From Cryptosporangium phraense (lineage in GTDB: Bacteria; Actinomycetota; Actinomycetes; Mycobacteriales; Cryptosporangiaceae), in assembly GCF_006912135.1 (NCBI RefSeq), contig NZ_VIRS01000006.1:186001-250000 (forward strand): DNA of 64,000 nucleotides. The letters are read 5' to 3'. The notes beneath the pieces are model-generated. The model was not told the origin of the DNA. It saw only the letters and a list, made by a program, of their open reading frames with translations, and did not search any database. How positions within the stretch are numbered: position 1 is the stretch's first letter; each line of letters opens with the position of its first letter. This document shows positions 40,717 through 49,691 of this stretch, piece by piece. Position numbers and translations under genes: made by a program.

Positions 40717-42120
40717 ATGGAGTACGACGTCATCGTGATCGGGGCCGGTCCGGTCGGCGAGAACGTGGCCGACCGGGTCGTCCAGGGCGGGCTGACCGCC
40801 GCCGTCGTCGAGCGGGAGCTGGTCGGAGGCGAGTGCTCCTACTGGGCCTGCATGCCGACGAAGGCGCTGCTGCGCAGCTCGTCCGCCCTGCGCGCGGCCC
40901 GGGACCTGCCGGGCGCGCGTGAGGCGGCCGTCGGCGATCTCGACGTGGCCGGAGTGCTCGCGCGCCGGGACTCCTTCGCGTCGAACTGGAAGGACGACGG
41001 GCAGGCGTCCTGGCTCGAGTCGGCCGGGATCGCGCTGTACCGGGGGCAGGGGCGGATCGCGGGCGAGCGCGTCGTCGAGGTGACCGGCGCGGACGGCACG
41101 ACGAGCACGCTGACCGCGCGTCAGGCCGTCGTCGTCGCGACCGGCAGCAGCGCGCTGCTGCCGGACATCCCGGGCCTGCGCGAGGCCGAGCCGTGGACCA
41201 GTCGCGACGCGGCTTCCGCGAAGGCCGTTCCCGGCCGGCTGGTGATCCTCGGGGCCGGGGTCGTGGGGTCGGAGATGGCGACGGCGTTCGCCGCGCTCGG
41301 GTCCTCGGTCACGCTCCTGGCCCGGGACGGCGTGCTGCCGCTGGCCGAGCCGTTCGTCGGGGAGCGGGTCACCGAGTCGCTCCGAAAGGCCGGCGTGTCG
41401 GTCCGGTCCGGCGCCGAGGCCGTCGCCGTGCACCGCGACAGTGCCGGCACCGTCCACGTCGATACGGCCGACGGCGAGCGCATCGACGCCGACGAGGTCC
41501 TCGTCGCCATCGGACGGACACCGAACACGCTCGACCTCGGCCTGGAGAACCTCGGTCTGACGCCGGGTACCTGGCTGACCGTCGACGAGTCCCTGCGGGT
41601 GGTCGACGGGCTCTACGCGGCGGGCGACGTCAACCGGCGCGCGCTGCTGACCCACCAGGGCAAGTACCAGGCCCGGGCCCTGGGCGACGCGATCGTCGCG
41701 CGGGCCAAGGGCGAGCCGGTCGAGACCGGCCGGTGGGGGAGGCACGCGGTCACCGCCGACGAGCGGGCCGTGCCGCAGGTGGTCTTCACCGACCCGGAGG
41801 TCGCGTCGGTCGGTCTCACCGCGGCCGCCGCGGAGGCGGCCGGGCTGCGCACGAGGGTGGTCGACTACGACCTGGGCGCCGTGGCCGGCGCCGCCCTGCA
41901 CGCCGACGGCTACCAGGGGCACGCCCGGATGGTGGTCGACGAGGACCGCCGGGTGATCGTCGGGGTGACGCTCGTCGGTCCGGACGTGGCCGAGCTGATC
42001 CACGCGGCCACGATCGCCGTCGTCGGCGAGGTTCCGCTCGACCGCCTCTGGCACGCCGTCCCCGCGTTCCCGACCGTCAGCGAGATCTGGCTGCGTCTCC
42101 TCGAGGCCTACGGGCGCTGA
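40717..42120 (+). CDS. Pyridine nucleotide-disulfide oxidoreductase (Lpd/mercuric reductase-like)
   Basis: A 467-residue flavoprotein. FAD motif VIGAGPVGENVADRV, redox-active disulfide CSYWACMPTKAL (Cys-x4-Cys), NAD(P) motif VILGAGVVGSEMATAF, FAD motif LYAAGDVNRRALLTHQGKYQ, and a C-terminal dimer domain (GHARMVVDEDRRVIVGVTLV). In mercuric and lipoamide enzymes the C-terminus has HAHPTxxE/HCH-type motifs; here the comparable segment is HAVPAFPTVSE. It probably reduces a disulfide or quinone with NAD(P)H. A 5' TetR operator pair and an AGGTTGTC region precede the ATG. It overlaps the convergent FetB gene by 13 bases. Confidence 0.87.
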   Translation: MEYDVIVIGAGPVGENVADRVVQGGLTAAVVERELVGGECSYWACMPTKALLRSSSALRAARDLPGAREAAVGDLDVAGVLARRDSFASNWKDDGQASWLESAGIALYRGQGRIAGERVVEVTGADGTTSTLTARQAVVVATGSSALLPDIPGLREAEPWTSRDAASAKAVPGRLVILGAGVVGSEMATAFAALGSSVTLLARDGVLPLAEPFVGERVTESLRKAGVSVRSGAEAVAVHRDSAGTVHVDTADGERIDADEVLVAIGRTPNTLDLGLENLGLTPGTWLTVDESLRVVDGLYAAGDVNRRALLTHQGKYQARALGDAIVARAKGEPVETGRWGRHAVTADERAVPQVVFTDPEVASVGLTAAAAEAAGLRTRVVDYDLGAVAGAALHADGYQGHARMVVDEDRRVIVGVTLVGPDVAELIHAATIAVVGEVPLDRLWHAVPAFPTVSEIWLRLLEAYGR

Positions 42121-42866
42121 CGGGCCAGCCGGGCCCGCGCGGCCAGCTCGGTGACCACCACGATCGCCACCGACTCGACCGCCAGCAGCCCGATCAGCAC
42201 CAGCAGCTGGGTCGCGCCGGCCTCGACCGCGCTCCCGCCGCCGAGCAGGACGCCGACGAACGCGCCGGGCAGCGTCACGAGCCCGACCGTGCGGGTCTGG
42301 TCGAGGGCGGGCACCAGCGCCTGGCCGGCCGACGGGCGGCAGATCTCCAGCGCCGCGTCGCGGTCGGGAAAGCCCAGCGAGAGCGCCGCCTCGACCTCAC
42401 CGTGCCGCGACTCGAGCTCGTCGAGCGCGCGTCGGCCGGCCAGCGAGGTGGCGGTCATCGCCCCGCCGATCAGGATGCCGGCGATCGGGACGATCGCGAT
42501 CCCGGTCAGCGGCACCAGCCCGCCGGCGATCAGCCCGACGACGATCGGCAGGCTCCCGCCGGCGATCGGCACCGCCGCCCACAGGGCGGAGGTCACCCGC
42601 CGGGCCCGGGTGATCCGCTGTCCCGACGTCCAGGCCGCCGTGCCCACCATCGCGACGACGAACAGCGCGGTGAACCAGAGCGACGCGACGATCGCGGCGA
42701 TGAGCAGCGACACCGCCCCGAGCTGGAGCGTCGCCCGGACGGCGGCGACCGGTATCTGCCGCCACGGCCCGAGTTGCCCCAGCCCGGCCACGACCGCGGC
42801 GACGAGCGTCAGGACGACCAGCGCGACCGCCAGCCGGGGCCCGACCTCCAGCATGGTCGACGACAT
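42108..42866 (-). CDS. FetB/UPF0014-type ABC transporter permease
   Basis: A 252-residue protein with about seven hydrophobic segments. RATLQLGAVSLLIAAIV and the conserved cytoplasmic region DELESRHGEVEAALSLGFPD, then LVPALDQTRTVGLVTLPGAFVG, are the UPF0014/FetB pattern. In E. coli FetAB exports iron and protects from peroxide. No FetA-like ATPase gene is next to it, so the ATPase must be elsewhere or the gene is orphaned. ATG 42854 is an alternative start. Confidence 0.82.
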   Translation of the reverse strand: MSSTMLEVGPRLAVALVVLTLVAAVVAGLGQLGPWRQIPVAAVRATLQLGAVSLLIAAIVASLWFTALFVVAMVGTAAWTSGQRITRARRVTSALWAAVPIAGGSLPIVVGLIAGGLVPLTGIAIVPIAGILIGGAMTATSLAGRRALDELESRHGEVEAALSLGFPDRDAALEICRPSAGQALVPALDQTRTVGLVTLPGAFVGVLLGGGSAVEAGATQLLVLIGLLAVESVAIVVVTELAARARLARQRP

Positions 42867-42943
42867 CGGCCCAGCATGCCTGACGCGAATCGGGTTGTGA
42901 GGGGGCCTGACCGCGCGAGGGCCGGTTCGCGCGGTCAGGAGCT

Positions 42944-43225
42944 CTAGCGACCGCTGGTGATCTTCGGCCGGTCCTTGGCGCCGGAGACCAGCGAGACGCC
43001 GACCGCGGCCAGGCCGATCTGCGCGAACAGCTCGAGCCAGTCGACGCCCGGCGTGTCGGCGACCCCGAACACGCTCGCGACACCGGTTCCGAGCAGCGCC
43101 GCGACGATGCCGATGACCAGCGTCATCAGCAGGCCGACCCGCTGCTTGCCCGGCATCACCAGGCGCCCGACCGCACCGATGATCAATCCGACGAACAGAG
43201 CAGAGATGATTCCATCGATCTCCAC
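42944..43225 (-). CDS. GlsB/YeaQ/YmgE-family membrane protein
   Basis: A 93-residue protein with three hydrophobic segments and the family pattern FVGLIIGAVGRLVMPGKQRV then GIVAALLGTGVASVFG. These small 'transglycosylase-associated' proteins are stress-linked in many bacteria, with no proven activity. An extra loop (DTPGVDWLELFAQI) before the last helix is typical of the actinobacterial form. Confidence 0.85.
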   Translation of the reverse strand: MEIDGIISALFVGLIIGAVGRLVMPGKQRVGLLMTLVIGIVAALLGTGVASVFGVADTPGVDWLELFAQIGLAAVGVSLVSGAKDRPKITSGR

Positions 43226-43315
43226 GGCACTCTCCGAAAGACGAGGTTGGTGTCTTCCAGGGTCGGCCGGGAGGCGTCCGGAGGGCCATCGGGGATGCCC
43301 CTGGTGAAACCCTGG

Positions 43316-44590
43316 TCAGGACACCAGGCTCACCTCCGGGTAGCGCGGCGAGGTCCGGTCGAACAGGTGCCGGTCCTGGTTGCGCAGGTGCAGATCGAGG
43401 AACGCGCCGACGTAGGCCCGCTCGATCTCGACGACCCGGCGCCCGTCCAGCGTCCCGAACGCCTCGGTGAGGATCTCCGGCGTCACGCCGGGCAGCTTCG
43501 CCAGCGCGGGTCGCGCCAGGACGCCGTCGTGGAAGCTCAGGTGCTCGGTCCCGGCGACCTTGATCTGGCGGTGCCAGCCGCGCAGGTGGTCCTCGAACGT
43601 GCCCCAGGCCGGGGTGTTCTCCCGGGTCGTGCGCCCGGACGCGACCAGCAGGAACGGCTCGTCGAGCCCCTGGGTGACGACCGATCCGTAGGGGTTGCCG
43701 TCCAGGTTGATGCCGGCGACCACCCGCGGGTCCTCGAGCTCGACCTGGGCCGCGGTCGCGCCGCCCATCGAGTGCCCGACCATGCCGACCCTCGACAGCC
43801 GGAACGCGCCGGTGAGGCCGCGGGGGAGCGGTCGCTTCTCGGCGTCCGGATCGGAGCCGGCGTTCAGCGCGCCGAGCCGGTCGAGCACGAACCGGGCGTC
43901 GGCCACCCGGATCGCGACCGCCTCGGCCACGATCGCGTCCTCGTCCTGCGGGGACTTCTCGAGCAGCCCGGAGATCGTGTTCGGCTCGACCCGGCCGTCG
44001 GGGAACTCGACCGCGGTCGCGTCGTGGGAGTGGTCGATGGTCACGACCACGTAGCCGCGGCTCGCGAGGTCCTCGACCAGACCCGCGCTCGAGTTGCGCT
44101 CAGCGCCGTAGCCCGGCGAGAACAACACCACCGGGTGGCCGCCGGGTGCGTCCGCGACCGGCGCTCCCACCGCGCCGTGCGTTCGCACTGCTCCGAGCCC
44201 GGGGACGTCACTGGGCCGGCCGGAGAGCGTCACCGCGAAGTCGCGTCCGACCGGGCCGACCTCGTCGGGAGCCAGCCAGGGGGCGCGGGGGCGACCGGCG
44301 GAGTGTTTCGTGGGGTACCAGACGTTGATCATCACCTCGCGCGGGTGGTGCCCGGGGACCCAGGGGTCGGTGCGGGCGGGGTCGACGAGGTGCAGGGGGA
44401 TCGTTCCGACGTCGTAGGGGCCGCTGGGGGCCGGGAGCACCAGTGGGCTCGAGTCCGCGGCGGGCGCGGTGGCCGCGGCGGGCGGGGTGGCCGCGGCGGG
44501 CGGGGTGGCCGCTAGGGCCGCTGGGGCGGCGGCGAGCACGGTCGCGAGCGTGCCGAGGGTGAGCGCGATTCTGGGTGCTTTGATTCGCAT
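43316..44590 (-). CDS. Secreted alpha/beta hydrolase, PAF-acetylhydrolase-like lipase
   Basis: A 424-residue precursor. Signal peptide about 1-27 (LTLGTLATVLAAAPAALAA), then a PPAAA repeat linker. The PAF-AH-like fold shows VVLFSPGYGAERNSS (oxyanion loop), VVTIDHSHDATAVEFPDGR, the nucleophile elbow GMVGHSMGGATAAQ, and catalytic-Asp region GINLDGNPYG. The catalytic His is in GTEHLSFHDG. It probably hydrolyses phospholipid or short-chain esters outside the cell. The gene follows the response regulator by 38 bases on the same strand. Confidence 0.87.
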   Translation of the reverse strand: MRIKAPRIALTLGTLATVLAAAPAALAATPPAAATPPAAATAPAADSSPLVLPAPSGPYDVGTIPLHLVDPARTDPWVPGHHPREVMINVWYPTKHSAGRPRAPWLAPDEVGPVGRDFAVTLSGRPSDVPGLGAVRTHGAVGAPVADAPGGHPVVLFSPGYGAERNSSAGLVEDLASRGYVVVTIDHSHDATAVEFPDGRVEPNTISGLLEKSPQDEDAIVAEAVAIRVADARFVLDRLGALNAGSDPDAEKRPLPRGLTGAFRLSRVGMVGHSMGGATAAQVELEDPRVVAGINLDGNPYGSVVTQGLDEPFLLVASGRTTRENTPAWGTFEDHLRGWHRQIKVAGTEHLSFHDGVLARPALAKLPGVTPEILTEAFGTLDGRRVVEIERAYVGAFLDLHLRNQDRHLFDRTSPRYPEVSLVS

Positions 44591-44628
44591 GGGCGCCGAC
44601 GCTAGGTCGCTGACCAGCGCGTGCGCGT

Positions 44629-45348
44629 CTATCTACGGTCCAGTTCGTCCTCTGTCGCACGGCCGGGTCGCACCAGCCCGGCCTCGTACGCGACCACCAC
44701 CGCCTGCACCCGATCCCGTGCCCCGAGCTTGGCCAGGATGCGGCCGACGTGGGTCTTCACGGTGCCGGTCGAGACGATCAGTCGCTCGGCGATCTCGGCG
44801 TTGGACCGCCCCCGCGCCATCGCGACCAGCACGTCGCGTTCCCGGTCGGTGAGCGTCGCGACCGCCGCGGCCGCGGCCGGGTCGGACGCCGGGGCCAGCG
44901 TGTCGAGCAGCCGCCTGGTCGTCGAGGGGGCGATCACCGCGTCCCCGGCGTGGACGGTCCGGAGCGAGGCCAGCATGTCCTCCGGCGAGCCGTCCTTGAG
45001 CAGGAAACCGCTGGCACCGGCCCGGATCGCGTCCAGCGCCGACTCGTCCACGTCGTACGTCGTCAGGACGACGACCTTGGGCGGGTCGAGCAGCGCGGTG
45101 ATCCGCCGGGTGGCCTCGATGCCGTCGAGGATCGGCATCCGGACGTCCATCAGCACGATGTCCGGGCGCAGACGGCGGGCCTCGGCGACCGCGGCCCGTC
45201 CGTCGCCGACCTCGCCGACGACGGTCAGGTCGGGCTGCGACTCGATGACCAGGCGGAACCCGGCCCGGACGAGCAGCTGGTCGTCGACCAGGAGGATGGA
45301 GATCGGCGGCCGGGCGGGGCCCGGCGGCCGGGCGGGGACCGGGGTCAT
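44629..45348 (-). CDS. Response regulator, NarL/LuxR family, without adjacent kinase
   Basis: A 239-residue regulator with an intact receiver (LLVDDQLLVRAGFRL, IVLMDVRMP, VVLTTYD, LLKDGSPED) and LuxR helix-turn-helix (LTDRERDVLVAMARGRSNAE; STGTVKTHVGRILAKLG). No histidine kinase gene is beside it; its start overlaps the SpdA-like gene stop by four bases (ATGA). The PAF-AH-like lipase gene follows and may be a target or part of the same transcript. Confidence 0.9.
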   Translation of the reverse strand: MTPVPARPPGPARPPISILLVDDQLLVRAGFRLVIESQPDLTVVGEVGDGRAAVAEARRLRPDIVLMDVRMPILDGIEATRRITALLDPPKVVVLTTYDVDESALDAIRAGASGFLLKDGSPEDMLASLRTVHAGDAVIAPSTTRRLLDTLAPASDPAAAAAVATLTDRERDVLVAMARGRSNAEIAERLIVSTGTVKTHVGRILAKLGARDRVQAVVVAYEAGLVRPGRATEDELDRR

Positions 45349-46832
45349 GTCGCGTGCGCCCCCGGCCCGTTGGCGACCAGCGTGATCCGGCGCTGGGCGT
45401 CCTTCTGCTCCTCGATCCGCAGCGTGTAGGCCTCCGAGCGGCTGACCGTGACCCCGCGCTCGGCCAGCCAGGCGACCGCGCTCGGGACGTTGTCGCTGCC
45501 GACGCGGCTGAACGCGTACCGGATCGCGTCGCGCTTGTTCGACAGGCCGTGCAGGGTGTCGAGGTCCTCGGCGAACTCCGCGTCGCTGGGGTGCATGGGG
45601 ATCGTGGCCGTGGGGTGCCCGTCCTCTCGGAGTTGGACACCGCCGTCGGGGGCGTGTCCGTTCGGGGCGTAGCCGTCGGGGGCGTAGCCGTCCGGGGTGT
45701 GGCCGTTCAGGGGGGCGCCGTCCGGGGCGAGGTGGCCGCGGCCGAACGCGGTCCGGGTGAGCACGGCGCGGGCCAGCGCGGCGCGCTGGTGCTCGGCCGT
45801 CGGCCCCGAGAAGGACGGCTCCGGCGAAGCCGGTGCTCCTTCGTGGGCGTCGTGGACCGGGTGGGGCTGGGGGGTGCTCCGGGCCAGCTCGCTCCGGAGG
45901 TGCTCGGCGAGCACCTGGCCCGGACGACGGGCCTCCGGGAGCTCCGGCCCAGGAGCGCCGGGCATCGCCCGGAGGCCCTCCGGGCCGCCCGGGTCGATTG
46001 CCTGCTCCTGGGGCCCCCGCTGCGCGGGCACGAAGGGCCGGGCCTCCAAGGGCGGCGTGGGCGCGACCGGAGCGGGCTCGCTCGGGTGCGAGACGCCCGG
46101 AGACAGCGACTGGCTGATCCGATCGGCCCAGCCCGCATAGTCGGCCCGGGCCTCGATCTCGGTGGCGAGCCGGTCCATGTCGTACGTGCTCGCGGCGATC
46201 TGCGCGTGCAACGGGTTGGTGTGGTCGGCGCGGATGATCTGCTCGACGACCGCGGCGATCGCCTTGCGCCGGGTCGCCGTCCGGGCGTCCTCCCGGGCCG
46301 CGGCCAGGCTGTCGTGCAGGCCCAGGTCACGCTCCATCGCCAGCGCACGGGCCCGGCGGGTCAGCGCCGGCTCGCGCAACCACTGCATGAGCCCGTACAC
46401 CGGCGTCGTCCGAGCCATGTGGCCGGATTCGCGCAGGGCGTCACGTCGGCGTGCGCCGCTGTGGGCGAGCCAGAGCGCGTACGCGAAGCCCGACAGGCCC
46501 GCGAAACCGAACGCGAGGTAGGGCTGATCGGCATGGCCGATCAGGTTGAAGACGATCGCCACGACGGCGGCCGCCGCGCTCATCACGCGGTAGGCGGTCG
46601 CGGACTCGCCGAGCCGCCGACGCGAGTCGGCCAACGCCGACGTCGCGACGCCGCCGAGCTCGAGCACACCGACCGCCGGTGTCACCAGCGCGATGCGGGC
46701 CGAGGTCGGCAGCGTGTCCGGCCAGGGAATGTGGTCGACGGCCGCCCAGACCTGGCCGACCAGAGCCGCCGCAGCTGCGGCGGTGTAGAACGCGTAGGCC
46801 ACCCGATCTGGTGTGCGGCTGGATAACGCCAT
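45345..46832 (-). CDS. SpdA/DUF2637-like membrane protein with PDGY/NGH repeats
   Basis: A 495-residue protein. Four hydrophobic segments in residues 10-125 give a small membrane domain like that of Streptomyces plasmid spread proteins and DUF2637 proteins. A charged helical part (about 130-235) and a long Pro/Gly-rich linker follow, including the short repeat NGHTPDGYAPDGYAPNGH near 410. The last 85 residues (LSNKRDAIRYAFSRVGSDNV, VAWLAERGVTVSRSEAYTLR) look like a winged-helix DNA-binding module. GGGAGGAG precedes the ATG 46832. The role is unknown: plasmid-transfer relic or a membrane-tethered regulator paired with the response regulator downstream. Confidence 0.6.
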   Translation of the reverse strand: MALSSRTPDRVAYAFYTAAAAAALVGQVWAAVDHIPWPDTLPTSARIALVTPAVGVLELGGVATSALADSRRRLGESATAYRVMSAAAAVVAIVFNLIGHADQPYLAFGFAGLSGFAYALWLAHSGARRRDALRESGHMARTTPVYGLMQWLREPALTRRARALAMERDLGLHDSLAAAREDARTATRRKAIAAVVEQIIRADHTNPLHAQIAASTYDMDRLATEIEARADYAGWADRISQSLSPGVSHPSEPAPVAPTPPLEARPFVPAQRGPQEQAIDPGGPEGLRAMPGAPGPELPEARRPGQVLAEHLRSELARSTPQPHPVHDAHEGAPASPEPSFSGPTAEHQRAALARAVLTRTAFGRGHLAPDGAPLNGHTPDGYAPDGYAPNGHAPDGGVQLREDGHPTATIPMHPSDAEFAEDLDTLHGLSNKRDAIRYAFSRVGSDNVPSAVAWLAERGVTVSRSEAYTLRIEEQKDAQRRITLVANGPGAHAT

Positions 46833-47087
46833 CGCTCCGTACTCCTCCCGGTAGCCGGGTAGTAGCCCGGGCAACCGCGGCCGATCTTGCCTCGCCAGCC
46901 ACAGGAGCGAAAAATCGACACGCACAGGGCCATCCGTTCGGCGGAGAGTCCCAACTAACCGGACGAAATCCGTGCCGCGGCAGCAGCCGGAGCGTTCCCA
47001 GTCGACTACGCCGAGTAGCCGCTCCTCTGTGGCGATTGACACCGCGCCGACCCGGGCACCGTCCTTCTTGGAATGTTGAGGAGTGCC

Positions 47088-47105
47088 ATGAGGAGTGCTG
47101 CGTGA
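47088..47105 (+). CDS. Five-codon leader ORF (MRSAA) overlapping the next start
   Basis: GAGGAG, then ATG AGG AGT GCT GCG TGA at 47088-47105. Its TGA overlaps the GTG of the oxidoreductase gene, so translation could be re-initiated. The AGGAG inside it serves as the ribosome site for the downstream GTG. The two copies of AGGAGTGC are 12 bases apart. Confidence 0.35.
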   Translation: MRSAA

Positions 47106-47953
47106 AGATCGGCATCGGTATCCCCAACCAGGGTTCGGACCTGGACCCGAAAATCATCCCCGAGTGGTCGCGGCGCGCGGAGGCGGCCGGATTCTCGTCG
47201 CTGGCCACGGCGGGACGGATCGCCTACCCCGGCGTCATGGACACGGTGGCGCTAGCGGCGGCGGCCGGAGCCACCAGCACGATCGAGCTGTTCAGCGGCG
47301 TGCTGATCGGTCCGGCCTGGCCGGCGACGCTGCTGGCCAAGGAGCTGGCCGGCGTCGACGGCGTCTCCGGAGGCCGGCTGACGCTGGGCATCGGCCTCGG
47401 CGGCCGAGCCGACGACTTCGTGGTCGACGGGCTGCCGATGAACGGCCTCGGCCAGCGGCTCGACGACGACCTGCAGACGTACTTCGACGTGTGGGACGGG
47501 AAGGAGTTCGAGGGCAGCCCCAACCCCGGCGTCCCGGCCGGCGCCCGCCGGCTACCGCTGCTGTTCGGCGGCGCCGCTCCGGCGACGTTCGAGCGGGCGG
47601 CCCGGGTGGGCGAGGGTTACGTGGGCGCCGCGGTCCCCGCCCCCTACGTCGCACCCGCCTTCGACCAGATGCGAACCGCCTGGAAGCAGGCCGGTCGCGA
47701 CGGCGACCCGCAGCTGCGGGCCATCGCCTACTTCGCCATGGGCGACCCGGAGGTCGCTCGGCGGAAGGTCGAGGAGTACTACGCGGTCACGCCCGAGTTC
47801 GGGCAGGCGGTCCTCACCGGCATCGCCTACGGCCCGGAGGGGGTGCGGGAGCTCCTCAGGTCGTTCGAGGACATCGGCACGGACGAGCTCATCCTCAACC
47901 CGTCGACGGCGGACCTGGACGAGATCGAGCGCCTGGCCGAGGTTGCGCTGTAG
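47102..47953 (+). CDS. Luciferase-like (LLM) F420/FMN-dependent oxidoreductase
   Basis: A 283-residue TIM-barrel enzyme. KIGIGIPNQGSDLDPKIIP, TIELFSGVLIGPAWPATLLA and RLTLGIGLGGRADDFVVDG are the family's cofactor-binding strands, and DELILNPSTADLDEIERLAE closes the barrel. It matches the actinobacterial F420-type subfamily. The substrate is not predictable. Start GTG 47102 has AGGAG six bases upstream and overlaps a mini-ORF. Confidence 0.88.
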   Translation: MKIGIGIPNQGSDLDPKIIPEWSRRAEAAGFSSLATAGRIAYPGVMDTVALAAAAGATSTIELFSGVLIGPAWPATLLAKELAGVDGVSGGRLTLGIGLGGRADDFVVDGLPMNGLGQRLDDDLQTYFDVWDGKEFEGSPNPGVPAGARRLPLLFGGAAPATFERAARVGEGYVGAAVPAPYVAPAFDQMRTAWKQAGRDGDPQLRAIAYFAMGDPEVARRKVEEYYAVTPEFGQAVLTGIAYGPEGVRELLRSFEDIGTDELILNPSTADLDEIERLAEVAL

Positions 47954-48241
47954 GGGAGCCCGGCGGGCGACCGGGATCGAGGAGTCGGCAAGTCGGGGTC
48001 CGTCGACCGGCACGATGGCCAGGTCGAGGCGGTCGAAGCGCTGCGGGATCTCGTCGAGTTCCGGGCCGGGAACGGCGGATTCACTGGGCTGCTCCACCAT
48101 TCCGGGAAGCACCTGCCGAACGGCGGCGACCCCGCGCCGCGCTTAGCGCGGGTTGCGGGCCATGAGGGCGACGTCGAACCCTTCGGCGGCTCCGATCGCG
48201 GCCCATCGGTGGACGGCGCCGACGATGGCGATGGAGCTCAA
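47954..48241 (-). pseudogene. Gene debris: N-terminus of a short-chain dehydrogenase, plus weaker remnant
   Basis: After the TetR stop, a minus-strand TTG at 48241-48239 overlaps its TGA and reads SSIAIVGAVHRWAAIGAAEG then FDVALMARNPR before a stop at 48143-48145. This is the first beta-alpha-beta unit of an SDR (usual IVGAGPGLGxAxARRFGREG, FxVALIARNP), with a short internal scrambling. Between 47970 and 48110 another minus frame (DEIPQRFDRLDLAIVPVDGP) weakly resembles a metallo-beta-lactamase-like protein. Both are too short to be functional. Confidence 0.5.
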
Positions 48242-48855
48242 CGCGGTTCCGGGCCGTGGTACTCGGGCTCGGCTTCGCGCTGATCCGGTTCGTTCCCGGC
48301 GGACCGGAGACCGATGATGAGGGTGTCGATCAAATACGAAAAGCTGCGGTCGACGTCACGGGCTAGGCCGAAGCCGCCGCCCGCCTCGAGCGTGACGTAA
48401 CCGTGGAGCGTGGCGCGTAGGGCGCGGGCGGCGTCGACGACACGTGCGCCGGGCAGGTCGAAGCCGGCGAAGACGTCGTAGAGCAGCCGAAGGCCGTCGT
48501 TGGTGACCTGGCGGTCTTCGTCGTCGTCGTTCGACGCCGCGCGGACGGTGGTGGCGTAACGACCGGGATGATCGCGGGCCCAGCCGCGCCAAGCGTCGGC
48601 GAACGCGTGGATCGCATCCGGGCCGGACTTTCCGGCGGTGGCGCGGGCCAGCACGTAGCCGATTTCGCGTCGGGCTTCGATCGAGATGCCGCGGTGCAGG
48701 GCGTCCAACGATTGGATGTGTTTGTAGAGCGAGGGCGCCTTCACTCCGAGTCGATCGGCGACCAGGCCCATCGTGAGGTTGGCCAAGCCGACCTCGTCGG
48801 CGAGATCCGCGCCGGCCGCGATGACCGTGGCCGGGCCGAGGCCCGCTCTAGGCAC
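48238..48855 (-). CDS. TetR/AcrR-family regulator (WHG/TetR_C_33-like)
   Basis: A 205-residue repressor. Helix-turn-helix: IAAGADLADEVGLANLTMGL and ADRLGVKAPSLYKHIQSLDA. The C-terminal domain has RATLHGYVTLEAGGGFGL, the WHG-type segment. The start overlaps the hydrolase stop by eight bases, so it is the second gene of that operon and probably autoregulated through the AT-rich inverted repeat at 49692-49734. Confidence 0.87.
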   Translation of the reverse strand: MPRAGLGPATVIAAGADLADEVGLANLTMGLVADRLGVKAPSLYKHIQSLDALHRGISIEARREIGYVLARATAGKSGPDAIHAFADAWRGWARDHPGRYATTVRAASNDDDEDRQVTNDGLRLLYDVFAGFDLPGARVVDAARALRATLHGYVTLEAGGGFGLARDVDRSFSYLIDTLIIGLRSAGNEPDQREAEPEYHGPEPR

Positions 48856-49678
48856 GGGCGGTCGTCTTCAGGAAGGGGAGCATCAGGGCCAGCGTCTCCT
48901 CGGGGTACTGGGCGTGCGGGTAGTGTCCCGCGCCCTCGATCATCTCCAACTGGCCCCGCCCGACCGGTAGTGCGGCCACGATTGCTTCGCCCTCGGCGCG
49001 CGGGTCGGCCCAGTCCGGGTCGAGCGAGCCTTCGATGATCAGCGCCGGGCAACGGACGTTCTCGAGCTGCGCTCCGGCGTCGGCCGGCGACGACTTCATC
49101 ATCCCCTGCAGTGCCTTCATCCGGCCGGGCTCACGCAGCATGGTCGCGACCTTCGCCAGGTGGGCGGTCCAGTCGGCGGGCTTGCGCCCGGGGTAGGCCA
49201 GGTCGAGGTACTTGCTCCAACCGGAGTGGCTGCCCATCATCGTGGCGCCGAGGCGGATCGTGCCTTTGCGGTAGGCGCTGTTCCTGAAGTCGCCGACCTT
49301 GATCGCTTGGGCCCGGGTGAAGGGCGCCAGCTCGATGATCCCCGTGATGACGTCGGGCGCCTGCGCGGCGGCGATCGTGGCGGCACCACCGGAGATCGAG
49401 TGCCCGACCAGCACGGCCGGGCCACCGAGGTGCCGGATCACGGCGATGAGGTCACCGGCGATGTCGGTGCGGGTGTACGACGGCCAGGTCGGGCTGGACT
49501 CCCCGGCGCCGCGCAGGTCGACGGTGGCGACCCGGTAGCCGGCGGCCACCAGGCCCGGCGTGATGAACCGGTACGCGTCGCGCGCGTTCCCCATGCCCGG
49601 GGCCAGGACGACCAGCGGGTCGGCGCCGGTCACGTCGTACGCGATCGTGCCGCCGTCGACGGTCAGGAACTCGGTCAT
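48848..49678 (-). CDS. Alpha/beta hydrolase (haloperoxidase/epoxide-hydrolase-like)
   Basis: A 276-residue hydrolase. PLVVLAPGMGNARDAYRFIT (oxyanion loop), RVATVDLRGAGESSPTW, the nucleophile elbow VLVGHSISGGAATIAAA with Ser, Asp in CPALIIEGSLDPDWAD and catalytic His in GAGHYPHAQYPEET. Substrate unknown. First gene of a two-gene operon with the TetR gene, so its product or substrate may be the TetR ligand. Confidence 0.88.
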   Translation of the reverse strand: MTEFLTVDGGTIAYDVTGADPLVVLAPGMGNARDAYRFITPGLVAAGYRVATVDLRGAGESSPTWPSYTRTDIAGDLIAVIRHLGGPAVLVGHSISGGAATIAAAQAPDVITGIIELAPFTRAQAIKVGDFRNSAYRKGTIRLGATMMGSHSGWSKYLDLAYPGRKPADWTAHLAKVATMLREPGRMKALQGMMKSSPADAGAQLENVRCPALIIEGSLDPDWADPRAEGEAIVAALPVGRGQLEMIEGAGHYPHAQYPEETLALMLPFLKTTARA

Positions 49679-49691
49679 CGCGCTCTCCTCG

